From Rostratula benghalensis (Eukaryota > Chordata > Aves > Charadriiformes > Rostratulidae), in the NCBI GenBank assembly GCA_013399305.1, contig VXAI01000087.1, positions 2,070,151 to 2,134,150 on the forward strand: 64,000 nt of DNA, written 5' to 3'. A program made the translations under genes and the position numbers. Shown here piece by piece: positions 53,433 to 64,000 of the stretch. The notes beneath the pieces are model-generated. The model saw only the letters and a program-made list of their open reading frames with translations, made no database searches and was not told the origin of the DNA. Positions within the stretch are counted from its first letter, which is position 1, and every line of letters begins with the position of its first letter.

Positions 53433-55061
53433 TTATAGCCTTGTTCAGTTCACATGAATGCCTATCTGTCTTTCATTGGGCAGCACTGCTATTTTTCAGC
53501 CAAAGGCCAAAAACTTTGCTCATGGGCTTTAGATAGATGTAGAGCCTGACTACTGAAGGACTTCAGAGGACAAGTGCAGGAAAAAAGTAGGTCAGATGGA
53601 GAGGAAAAAACCAGATAAGAGGCTAAAGGGATATATTCTAAAGATGACTATTTTTTTTATTTAAGAGGTTGTTTTAATGTGCATCTTGTCAGATGCCTCA
53701 AGTTTGAAATTTGCTTTATGACAGTCTTTAAGAGCTTACTTAAAGTCTGAATATATTAAGAAAGTTGACAGCAATGATCGAGGTAGAAAATATTTCCTCA
53801 GTATTAATGACTAGCTTAAATCTCTATACCTTGGGCAATGAACATCTTTTAGTAGATCATTAATCCCCTCAAAATACCCTGTCCTGAGGTCATTAGGAAC
53901 TGCAAACTGGAAAAATAAAATAAAATATGCATATGGATTTTTCTATTTGAACCATAGAATTTAATTGGCATGTACAGAACAGGTCTGAAAAGTTATTGCC
54001 TTAGTGTTAGACAATCAGGTTGACATAATTCTCTCTCAAACTTCTACTCATAACAATTAATATATACTCATGAATTTTACTTTATTAATAAAAAAATTAA
54101 TATCAAAGGTGTGTTTCAATTATAAAACACATACTGAAGCCGAGTAGACTTGTAGGTTTAACAGACAAATTGAAAGTAGATTGCAGGTACATTATTTCAA
54201 GCTTTTGATAAGTCAAACACATCATATTAATTAAGCAGAATGTAAGGAAAAAACCGACATATTATTGCAAAATGATTTTGCACTCCAATCTTGCTCTTGC
54301 TTCAAATATTGACTTTGTTAGAATTACAGTGCAGGTGGTTCAGTTGTGAAACCTCTATTTTACAGGAGTTTCAGCTAAAGAGACAGCAATTTATTTCCCA
54401 TGTTGATGTATGAGGAACCTGTTTACTTCTCCAGCTGTTAGGAGGACCTAGTCCATATAAATATTATTCCTGTAGTACTCCTCTTAGGTAAGGTGATACC
54501 TGCCTTGGGCCTAGCCCTTAACATTCCTGAAACTGTTTCTCTAAAGTAATAGATGGAAAGAATCTCTTACTCATTCAGATGACCTGATTCACTGAGCATA
54601 GGGGAAGCATAAGGTGACTAGTTCCTAAAAAAGTGTGATGTTTGAAGTGGATGGAATGAAAATAGAAGAAAGGAGCCCTGAAAAGTACTTCCTTTGTATG
54701 ACCTTTGGATCTGAATTTAAAATGTGGATTTACTAATTTGTACATTGGAAAAGCCTTGATGAAAGGAATCTTCTTTTAAAACAGAAAATTTGATATTGTG
54801 TTCAGACTGCTGGAACTTTAAACTGGTTAAAGACATTACCTGTTTCAATAGTTTTCAATTCATATTTCATTTTCTTTAATTTAAAATCACTGTCTGCCTT
54901 TTAATGGTTTTAAAATCACAGGCAGGATAAAAAAGCTTTTGAAATATTTCCTTTAAAATAAATAACCTATCACTTTGATAAAGTAAATGTGTAGCAGTCA
55001 CATGATGTCATCTTCAAAAACATTAACCATTGTTATTCATGCGGGAATGAGTTAATTCTTT

Positions 55062-55078
55062 TGTGTGTGTGTGTGTGT
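55062..55078. repeat. (TG)n microsatellite
   Basis: About eight uninterrupted TG units ending in 'tac'. Confidence 0.9.
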
Positions 55079-56440
55079 ACATGAACCAGATTTAAGTGGC
55101 TTGTCATCTTTTTGGACTTTTAAGAAATATTTCATTTGGAGTGGCACAAGACCAAAATACATAAAACTATTTTGGATGTCAAATTCTTTTCATGTATTTT
55201 TTTATACCTTTAACAAAACCAAAGACTAGTTGTAAATCAGATTTTAACTGACTTAGTAAATACTTCATTTTGAATGTTGTAAAAGATATCATTCCAGATT
55301 TTTCTGTATAGATATGACAATATTGGATAATACATTGCCATAACTTGAATTTCTCCATTATCATTCAGCTGATAATTTTTATCTACTCTGTTGGATTCCA
55401 AAAATTATAAAGGTAGGAAAGTCTGGCATAACATAATAAATATATTATATGGAAGCTCCTGTTGCGAGGTTAGACTTCTGTTTCTCTGTTAGGCAAAACT
55501 CCTGGCACTCAAAGCATTGAGAGAGGCAAATCCTATGTAATTAGATGAAAGAAACTTAACGGATGTTATGTGTTAAGATGACAGGTAAGTATCATGCATT
55601 TCATTGCTAAGGCATTTTGTCAATAGTAGGATTTGTCTCCAAAATAAGTTTTCACTGGCTTTTTTCTTCCTCATTCTCTTCATTTACTGTCCTGATGATA
55701 TTTTTTCCTCTTAATGATTGTTTCCATGTAATAATAAAATGCTATTTCAAATCTGATAATGGACACAGTGTACTTAAGATGACAGACATTATTTTCTGAG
55801 AAATGAATGGAAAATCGCTGGAGAACAGATGTATAGGGAAAAAATACTACTAGAGAATATTATTAATGATTTAATTGATATTTGGTCATCTACATACTCC
55901 AAATCATCCCAGAGGAACAGTTATGATGAGAAAACTCACTGTTTACCCAGGAATTTGCCTGTGTGTGTACGTTCATACGCATATGGATCATACATACATG
56001 TCTGTACATGGTTCTGAAAATTGGTATTGAGAATTATTGGGACTGATATTTTGCCTCATTGTGCTCTTTCACTTCAGGCCAAGGAGATTTCTTTTTCAAA
56101 TCCTCCAACTTAATTTATTCTTTTTATTTTTCCCCTTTCGTAAGGACTCTGGAATATATAATTCTTGCTTATTTATTTTCCCCATTTAGAAGATACTTTG
56201 AAAGATTAATTAATATTACTTTAAGTAGCTACCTGTATTCACATATTGTCTGCAATGCATATAAAGAATTGTAGAAAATCTGTCATGTCCTGTGGCAGAC
56301 AGATCTATTTATTTAGAATAAAGTCAAAATTTTTCAGGAATGATCAATGTTGGGTCTTACTTTTGTGAAGTAATAGCTGACAAACCATTTATTGATGAAT
56401 AGGCTTTAAACGAGGAATCTGCTGAGACCCTAGAGCACCC

Positions 56441-56466
56441 AAAAAAAAAAAAAAAAAAAAAAAAAA
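56441..56466. repeat. 26-nt poly-A tract
   Basis: Twenty-six uninterrupted A residues preceded by 'agagcaccc'. The length suggests a fairly young tract, possibly the tail of a retroposed transcript on the plus strand. The 100 bp upstream are not recognisable and no AATAAA lies within 30 bp, so this is not established. Confidence 0.92.
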
Positions 56467-56676
56467 TCATGGGTCCTATGTGGTGATATCCAAACATAAC
56501 AGAGGATTGCAGCTGACTAGAAAAGGCAACAAAGCCTATGGCACCGTGGTGAATAAAAATATTAAATCCTCCACTGTAAATAAACAACACAAACAACAAA
56601 GGAGAGGTGAGATTATGAATTCATTATTTCAGTTTGGTTTTGAAAGCCTCCAAATGGTTCATCAGAATCATGCAAT

Positions 56677-56817
56677 CACAGAATCATAGACTGGATCAGG
56701 CTGGAAGGGACCTCAAGAGGTCACCTAGTCCAACTCCCTGTTCAAAACAGGTCTAGTCAGAGCAGGTTGTCAAATATCTTCAAAGACAGACATCCCAATA
56801 CCTCTCTAGGCAGCAAG
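56677..56817 (-). mobile_element. CR1 LINE, 3' end fragment (antisense)
   Basis: It starts with the reverse complement of the CR1 terminal repeat ('cacagaatcatagac'). It continues 'aggctggaagggacctcaag', 'aggtcacctagtccaactcc', 'gagcaggttgtcaaatatct' and 'acctctctaggcagc', all standard pieces of the CR1 3' end on the opposite strand. The ~140 bp left contain no coding sequence. Confidence 0.92.
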
Positions 56818-57224
56818 TGACAGGTTTTTATTGCTCTAATAATTAAGAAATCAAACAGAAAACTCTGACTAAATTTCCCGTGTTCCAAGAAATAATGATT
56901 TTTACATCACTTTGATTGTGTTGCTTTTATCCTATGCTATTTTGTGGGGGTCTTTTTGCTGTTGTAATGTTAGAAAATCACCAATTATTGTGGCATTTGT
57001 GTCTCCACTGAATTGTCATATGTCCCTCTCGTACCAATCAAGATACATAAATTCAACATAGCAAATGGCAAATACTGTGATCCCTGCAACACTTAGACAT
57101 TTAGGCACTTATCTAGCAACATGTTGTGACTTTGTAACAGCATCTGAATATTTTGTGTCACCAAAGTGTCTTTCTCAAACTTAGAGGGCTTTCTCAGCCC
57201 CTTCCTACACAGCTTTTTCAATTA
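56818..57224. other. Unique non-coding stretch
   Basis: No gene, exon or repeat was recognised between the CR1 copy and the AT-rich block that follows. Confidence 0.5.
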
Positions 57225-57350
57225 TTTGCATTAGATAATGGGTTATAATTTCATTTTTAATTAAATAAACTTTATTTTAACCAATTAAATTATTCTACTC
57301 CAAAGAAAAACAATTATTTAATTAAGCCTTCAGTAATAATTAAGCAAACT
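57225..57350. promoter_or_regulatory. Dense TAAT/ATTA cluster, possible regulatory element
   Basis: About 125 bp with many ATTA/TAAT cores, including repeated TTAATTAA-type sites, the form bound by homeodomain proteins. It sits directly before a GC-richer segment (57355-57660). This is inferred from motif density only; AT-rich background can produce the same pattern. No conservation data are available. Confidence 0.2.
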
Positions 57351-58010
57351 TACCAGTGTGTACACTTAGGTTACAGCAAGCCTTTCTTCCAGTTTCTGCA
57401 AGTTTATTATTCTCCTTGGGAAAGATTTTTCCTTCAGCGAGTCACTCCAGGTGCAGTCCTTGTAAGCCTTTTGATCCATGGAAACACAGGATTCTACCCT
57501 GCATCCTTCCACCTCCGTGGGAAACGTTATTTCTCAGCCTGTAATACTCTGCAGATCAACAACAGAAATTTTGGACCTGTTCCCTGCCTACATCTTGTCT
57601 TTCCTTGCCTATTCAAGGTGCAGCGTAGCTGCAAACTCAAGGTGCAAGTAGCCTACACAAAAGAATAAATGAGATTTTTATTTGCATTATTTCCATTTAC
57701 GTAAACATAAAAGATATATGTTCAGAATCCAGAACATTACTATTTCTAAAAAGTACATAGCAAGCATTAATCAAGAGAAAATTGTTAAAAGTCTCTAACA
57801 TTTTTGCTATAGATAATATTTACAGCATTTGATAGAAAGACTTTGGAACAAAAAAGAATATTAACATTTTGCTTAGGGAAATTATGATGCAGAACATTTC
57901 TATTCATTCATTTCCGATTCAAAAAGCAAAATAAAAAACATATCCTTCAGCCCACTCCCTTCCAAATTTAATTAAGTTAATGTATGAAGAACAAGAATAT
58001 GGAATTTTAT

Positions 58011-58187
58011 GTGCACACACACATACAGGCATATCTTTATACATCTAATTATCACTACTATACATCTAAATATCACTACTTACACATGCACATGTATATG
58101 TGTGTGTTTGTGTGGGTACATTAATTAATTAAATTTTTTTCTGAACTTTATGTCTGTGTGTGCATATGTAGGCGTATATGTATATAG
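58011..58187. repeat. CA/TG/TA-rich simple-repeat region
   Basis: Interrupted CA repeats (58013-58024), later TG repeats (58098-58113 and 58152-58162) and TATA/GTATA patches. It encloses the 21-bp tandem duplication at 58040-58081. Confidence 0.8.
58040..58081. repeat. 21-bp imperfect tandem duplication
   Basis: Two adjacent 21-bp copies begin 'tacatctaa' at 58040 and 58061 and differ at two positions. Confidence 0.9.
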
Positions 58188-60332
58188 ACTGAGACAATGA
58201 GAGTGAGCATACACATTCCCTGACATTTCTATTCGGAATTAATTTTCAGTTTCCTGGCTTCTGAATTAAGAGCACTACATATGCTCCCACTCCAACTGTG
58301 AGTCACTGTAACGGAAATAAATGCTTAATGAACATAGCCCATAAAACAATTGCATTTAATAGAACATATCTGAAAAATAAATAAAAAGATAACAGGGAAC
58401 AATGATTCTTCCACATATTTAGGACTATTCATTTTTTTTAAGAATTTCTTTGTAAACAGCATTCTAATCAAAGCCAGTCCAAAAAAAAAAATAGCTATCC
58501 TTTGTTGCGGCCTTGAACTTTGACTCAATCAACCCAGCTCTGTAGTCATCTGGTGAACATATGGGTACTGTTCATCCCCTAGATAAATGTGGTCCAAATC
58601 CACAGATACTTTTTTGGTGATGTTTTAGGACTGCCAGCCAGACAATACTACAACCTGATTCCCCTCCCTGGACTTAGTCAGGTGGTGGGGGATATACTAC
58701 CACTTGGATTGTCACTTGGATTTATGCAATGGATCTTTTTTGGTCTCAGAGCTAGGTGTTGGATAAACATAGACAGACAGCAATACAATGCAGAAGACTA
58801 TAACATTAAATCTTTGACAGTTCTGGAATTCCTTTCATTGAGATAGTCAGAAAACTTGGGTTGGTTTTCAAAGTCTGTGTTAAGATTATTCTGAAAAGGA
58901 TTAGAAATCTGAAGTAGTGTGATCCATTAAAATAGCCAACAGTTGGTAAATTACTAATTATTATTTTATATTTTTTAGTCAGACAGATTTAGGCATGATG
59001 AAACTGACAGAGTCGTTCATTGCCTTTCATCCATATTTTTTTTAGTGTAGTGGATAAATACCTTATTTTCTACTCTACAAAACCTACTCTGAACTAAGAA
59101 ACAGAGGCAATCTTGTTCTGGCAAAGAAGTGGATGAAATAACCCAGTACACCTTTTTTCAGTTCTCAGAGGGAGAATTCATACACCACAGGAAGCAAGAA
59201 AGCATCATTTAAATCCATTCCTCATCAAGCACGAACTCGGAAGTGTTATCAGCTACACATCGGTAATTCAGATGAAATCTGAGTGCAAATAACAGGCTAA
59301 TGGAAAACAGGATGGAGCTGCAGAAGGAAGAGCAATAAGGAAAGGACATGTGCTATGGAAGCATCCTTGCTCAGTACTGAAAATGACAGGGACTATTGTG
59401 AGAGAAATCCCGACCATATTTGTCCACACAAGTGGTCCCCCACTTTGGGAACAAACAGCATTTCAAAACACCTCTGCTCTCTGTTCCTTCAGGGCTCCTT
59501 TCAGAGGCTCTGTATGGAGCACACAGATTTCATGGGGACTGTGTATGCTCAAGTCTGGACTCTGCAATTCAGTCCAGAAGCTAGAGGCTGAAGCATTCTG
59601 ACGCTGGCATGGACCTGATGAAGTAATGTAGTAAATCTCCTTTGTGCTTACGTATTGCAGGGAAATTGTGGTGTCCAAACAGTGAATGCTGAAATCCTTT
59701 GTGGGATCTGCTTTATATTGATCTTTTCAAGAGCAGAAAGATATTGTTATTAATCATTGGTAGCCATTTCAATAGTTTTGGAAAAAAAAAATAAAAAAAA
59801 ATTTACCCATTCCTTTGGTTACTTAAACTTTGTAATCTCTTCCCGAGAGTTCTGTGCTAAGTAATGGGGAAAAACATAAGAATGAAGGACTTGACTCCAA
59901 ATTGATGTTGAGAATCAGGGTCCTGTCTTAGTCATAGAACTGATAGAGCTGTTAACACTGCCTTACAAAGCTATATTCCAGTAAGGGCTCAGGAGCGCGG
60001 GCTGCTTTTTGTTGATCAAAGAATTAGCAAAACTACCACACACAAGGTTTTCAGTAGAGCAGTATACCTACTACATAATGAATAAATAGATATAAATTAA
60101 AGCAAAGTTAATCAGACTCTTAATAATGATTTCAGCTGCCTCTGTTATACAAAGGTTTTTTTCCACCTAGAGCCCAATAGTATTATTACTTATTTTTAGA
60201 AAAATATGATGGGATATGGTGAGCAGAAGAAAATCCAAATCCTTTGGAATAATGTGGAATGGAAGAGGTGTTTCTATAGTTGTGAATTTGTGTAACACAT
60301 GTGGTTAGAGAGTTGCATAGATCAGGCTTTAC

Positions 60333-60370
60333 AAAAAAAAAAAAAAGAAAAAAAGAAAAGAAAAAAGAAA
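60333..60370. repeat. A-rich (AAAAG)n-like tract
   Basis: Runs of A interrupted by single G residues, similar to the tract at 22945-22983. Confidence 0.88.
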
Positions 60371-61863
60371 GTAAACAAGCAAAACCACTTCTGCAGAAGG
60401 AACAGTCTGTCACTGTACAACATCTTACAACATCTTACTGGTACTATGCTACGTTAAATACACCACATGAACTGCTATACAGAGTCTTCTGGCTCACTGG
60501 CTGAGGCCATACATCGATAAACATTTTTCTGTCTTTGCATTTTAATGAAATATTCCCTGAAATACTGGAACTGATCAGTGTCTGGTTTAGATATCTTCAG
60601 AGAAAAACCCTCTTGCCTTCAGGGAAAGCTTGCACTTTTAAAGTATAAAGAGAAGAGGGGGTGGGGATTCTTTCATCTGGTAGCTTAAGTGTTCCCGAAA
60701 CTAGGCAAAGACTGATGAATTAATTGTTAACACCCAATTAATGCCTTCTGGCATAGCAATACCCAGACTTAAAAGAGAAATTAGTAGATTCATAAACCAA
60801 ATAAATGGTTTAGCAGACAGAAAGGCTTGTGGTCAGGGCAGTGAAGAGGGACATGGAGTGTTTTGTGTAGTTGGCCTTGGGATGAGTGAAGGGAATAAAT
60901 AAAAGACTGTTTAGATATTCTGATAAGGAAAGATGGGTGAGGTGAAATCTAAGACACCTGAGAAACAGGCATACTTTAATCTCACATAAGCATGCAATGT
61001 GAGCCTGATGCTAGTTCACTACATTGATTTCCACTTGTATGCCACCATGCTTGGAAATAAAATTACCATTCTTTAGTGAGTAATATCATCTCAGTGAGAA
61101 TTCTGATTGGGTTGCCAATTACAGAGCTTAAAGGAAAAATCACAGTTGGTGAGTGTATTATAAACAAAGTCCTTGAATCTTCTCAAACTTAGCCCTCACT
61201 GATCTTTTTCTTGCAACAAAACTAAAACCTCTTGAAAGCTGTATTTCTTGAATAATTTCAGAGGGCAAAAGAGTGAATGAATTTTGAGTGGCTAACATCA
61301 GTTGGAACTCAAGGCTTCTTTACATCTGTCCAGGAAAAAGCATAATAAATGAATGCTTGCATGCAAATTCAGAAAGCCTGATTTCACTCTGCATCAGGTT
61401 GAAACTAGGACCTTCATCTAATACTCCCACCCCTGCCCAAAGTCTAAAATTTTCCAGGTCATAAACCATATTGCATTATTGCATTGGAATAGGACAGGAT
61501 GAGAGGAGATGGGATGAAGTGAGAATACAGGTTTATCTGCCTGCATACCAGGATGTGAATCTGTTTCCCGCACCTTAGGTGAAAGCCTGAAGTAAATTAA
61601 TAGCCTGTTGCGAGTGTACCATTTTCATTTTGAGCAGAAATGCAACCCTGCATCTAACACCTTATAACAAAGGCAATTACTTTATGTGAAAAAAATATTT
61701 TAAAAGGTGACATTTCACAATGAAACAAAAACATTTTGAAACATGTTCCAGCTAGTACTGGTACTCTATACACCTTCAAAATAATCACTAATGTTAAAGT
61801 GATTAAAATAATTGCTTACCTGAAACACAACATTTCTGTTAAAAATGGTTTAGTGGTAAACCC

Positions 61864-62027
61864 TGGAGGAGCTGTGGATGCCTTATGCCTGGAAGTGTTC
61901 AAGGCTAGGCTGGATGAGGCTTTGAGCAACTTGGTCTGGTGGGAAGTGTCCATGCCCATGTCGGGGAGGGTTGGAACTTGATCCCTTGGTCCCCTCCAAT
62001 TCTAAGCATTCTATGATTCTATGCTTC
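61864..62027 (+). mobile_element. CR1 LINE, ORF2 C-terminus and 3' end (sense)
   Basis: Sense-strand translation gives VDALCLEVFKARLDEALSN, the well-known C-terminal end of CR1 ORF2 (consensus close to -VDAPSLEVFKARLDGALSNLV). The 3' untranslated end follows ('gtctggtgggaagtgtcca', 'agggttggaacttgatc', 'ggtcccctccaattct') and two copies of the terminal 8-mer ATTCTATG close it at about 62012-62027. The preserved C-terminal frame and near-consensus 3' end suggest this is one of the younger CR1 copies in the window. The short open frame 61736-61981 is mainly this CR1 piece and is not a gene. Confidence 0.95.
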
Positions 62028-63599
62028 TTTGAAGCCAAAGAAAATAATTTAAAAAAACCAAAACAAAAACACCCTTGCTGTGCTTCTTCATCTTCCAGAA
62101 ATGAAGACAGTGTAAAATACTCTTTGCTAGAGTTTGTGTGGAATTCAATTTTATGTCATTTAACTAAAAAGACCTCTCTTTCATGTTTTGACATTTTCAG
62201 CATATTTTGCTCTCCTTTTGACCCTTCTGATAACAAGGATATTCTCAGACCTTCTCTGAAGGAAAAAAAAAAGCATAAAATCAATGGAAAATGACAGAAT
62301 GCAATGAAAGCAATTTTGCAAGATCAAAATTTAAATAAGCAGCAGGGTTTTTGGATGCTAATCAAATCCAAGCCAACTAATATTTTAAAGTGTGACCATT
62401 ATTCCTGCGTATACTAAAAATGATGGAGCGAGCCAAAGTCAGTAAAATCCTGTGCCATCACAAAAGAACACAGCAGCAGCAGAGTTTGCACTTGTAACAG
62501 TGGAGAAGGTGGTTTGGTTTTGTGAGGGATTTGTTTTGGTTTGGTAATGGAACATTCAAGGATTTCTCTGGTTCAAGCTGACTTCAGTAGCACTATACCA
62601 GTCTATAACAGCTTTTGCTTTATCCAAAAAGTATGCACTTCACTTGTTTACATACCTGACAATAACCACCTCCAAGCCTAGGGACTGGTCTAAATGAGGA
62701 CTCAGATTTTGCAGACATGGTTGTCCCAACTGTACATAGTCACCGCTCAGTACATATATATACTATGTGTACTTTTTTATTTTTGTAAACTGCTTAAATG
62801 AAATCTAGCCCCAGTGTGGAACAACATTGTTAATTTATACTTTTTTTTTTTTTTTTTTTCCAAATACAGCTAATTTCTGATAACTGAAACTGTTCTGTAG
62901 CCAATTTCTGAAACAGCTAATTGGGATAAAAATTTCATTGTACTCAGTGCTGTACAGGTGGTACTTTTGCATATCAAATACAAATGTTCCTTGAAGTCCT
63001 ATTTAGGTCTGGAAAATATTTATTTTTTAGTGTTTTGGCAAATCAAATGAAAATTAAAAATTAAAAATATTTTCAGTTTTGCTGAACCTGAGAGTTGGAG
63101 AGAAAAAGCAAAATTAAAATCCTATTTTCACATGAAGGTTCTTTTAGTTACAAACTATACTTACATTTTATTATAATTCATAACAATGTTCTACATTTAG
63201 CAAGATACTGTCATGAAACAAAAGTGGCTTAGTTAAAGCTGATGTAACAAAGTTGGTGATTCTGTAGTGCCCAGGCCTTAATCTTGGGCTGGAAGGTTTC
63301 TGACCCTTACAACCACAGGCAGACACTGTTTTTTCTCGCCCTAGTTCTCAGTTGTAGTACACAGCTTTCAGTGACTCCTCTACTTCCTCCTGCTCATTTC
63401 GGTTACTTCAACCCCATCAGCCCATGTTTCATCTAAAACCTGCTGCTTTCTGTCAGACACTCCTGGCACTATGTGAACTACCCTGTCTGAGGCTGATCCT
63501 TGAGCTCCTGTGGTCAGGAGGTGGCTTGGCTGCCAGACAGCTGATTACTCTTGGAAGACATCTGATGCTTGGTGTTTGCCATGAAAGGGTAAAAGGACT
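62028..63599. other. Unique non-coding stretch
   Basis: No gene was recognised. It holds an A/CC tract at 62049-62073 just after the CR1 3' end, a T/G tract around 62513-62545, and a T tract at about 62841-62859. GC content rises after 63240. Confidence 0.5.
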
Positions 63600-64000
63600 T
63601 CACTGAGAGGTTCAAAGTAACAATTTATTTGGCCTTCATTCCCGGGTCCAATACGCCACTATTGCAGGTTCCATGTGTACAATGGTGAAGACACTATTGC
63701 AAAGCAATTTATGGAATACATTATTGCAACCTATAAATGATCCCAAAAAGTAACAACACAAACCACAAGCACACTAGATATTGACATCTTAAAAGAGTGC
63801 ACTAATCACAATCTTACTAGCATGCCATATACCATATGTATATTTCTTAATCACTTGCGCTCTCTTAGGTAAGGTCACTCAGTCCCTGGGAAGTTACTCT
63901 GTACAGTGTCCTGGACAAGGTGGGGGACAAACCTCTTACAGCCCAGCTGTATCATTGGCAGATTCCCCTACACTTTCCTCCCCAAACCTTGCGGTTTATA
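63600..64000 (-). mobile_element. Possible antisense LTR, running off the window
   Basis: The segment has the look of an LTR read backwards. 'ggttcaaagtaacaatttatt' near 63610-63630 is, on the minus strand, AATAAATTGTTACTTTGAACC, a typical polyadenylation-signal neighbourhood. 'acctataaatgat' lies further in (63730-63742) and GC-richer sequence continues to the window edge. I could not match it to a named family and the other end lies outside the window, so this is tentative. Confidence 0.25.

Larger units (their letters stand above)
51586..56440. other. Unique non-coding stretch
   Basis: No gene or interspersed repeat was recognised. Microsatellites lie at 53395-53432 (TG/TA) and 55062-55078 (TG). 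Between about 52730 and 53070 GC content is somewhat higher, with a purine-rich patch, but no repeat family or open exon could be assigned. Confidence 0.5.
57351..61863. other. Unique non-coding stretch with simple repeats
   Basis: 57355-57660 is noticeably richer in GC, with short open frames, but no repeat family or protein could be assigned. 58011-58187 holds CA/TG/TA dinucleotide-rich sequence. 60333-60370 is an A-rich tract with single G interruptions. The plus-strand frame at 58589-58846 (85 codons) is unrecognised. Confidence 0.5.

Noticed and set aside
58589..58846. Plus-strand frame of 85 codons, considered as a possible retroviral envelope remnant
   Set aside because: No diagnostic envelope motif is visible and no LTR or other retroviral sequence lies nearby.
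1..64000. CRISPR arrays, operons, phage or plasmid features
   Set aside because: No regularly spaced repeats, no dense coding and clear vertebrate CR1/LTR repeats; the sequence is eukaryotic.

Overview
The window looks like avian nuclear DNA from a gene-poor, AT-rich, CpG-poor intergenic or deep intronic region. The case for a bird rests on the interspersed repeats. There are five fragments of the CR1 LINE family, four of them ending in the typical ATTCTATG/ATTCTGTG 3' microsatellite or its reverse complement. There are also three LTR-type sequences that I recognise as common avian endogenous retrovirus LTRs. I cannot assign species; the LTR types suggest a neoavian bird, but that is an impression from memory. 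No prokaryotic gene organisation, operon, CRISPR array, rRNA or tRNA was seen. I found no protein-coding gene I can support. The open frames are short, unrelated to any family I recognise, and scattered on both strands as expected by chance in AT-rich DNA.

Layout. 1-900 is unique sequence. A CR1 3' end (minus) lies at 901-1070. 1071-11944 is mostly unique and holds one candidate internal exon (4569-4738, plus strand). A CR1 3' end (plus) lies at 11945-12089. 16411-17228 is a longer antisense CR1 piece carrying decayed reverse-transcriptase sequence. 17229-29595 is unique apart from a perfect 26-bp tandem duplication and simple repeats. At 29596-30600 two related retroviral LTRs sit 5' end to 5' end with 19 bp between them. 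30601-41769 is unique. 41770-42356 is a third, different LTR (plus). 51403-51470 resembles the 5' part of U2 snRNA and is followed by a 12-bp perfect hairpin at 51557-51584. A CR1 3' end (minus) lies at 56677-56817, and a CR1 C-terminal plus 3' end (plus) at 61864-62027. 63600-64000 may be the start of another antisense LTR running out of the window.

No set of genes working together is visible. The content is mobile-element remains, simple repeats and possible non-coding regulatory DNA. I did not find an undescribed biological system. The items most worth checking are the LTR pair facing outward from a common centre, the candidate exon, the U2-like sequence with its neighbouring hairpin, and the dense TAAT/ATTA block near 57.3 kb.
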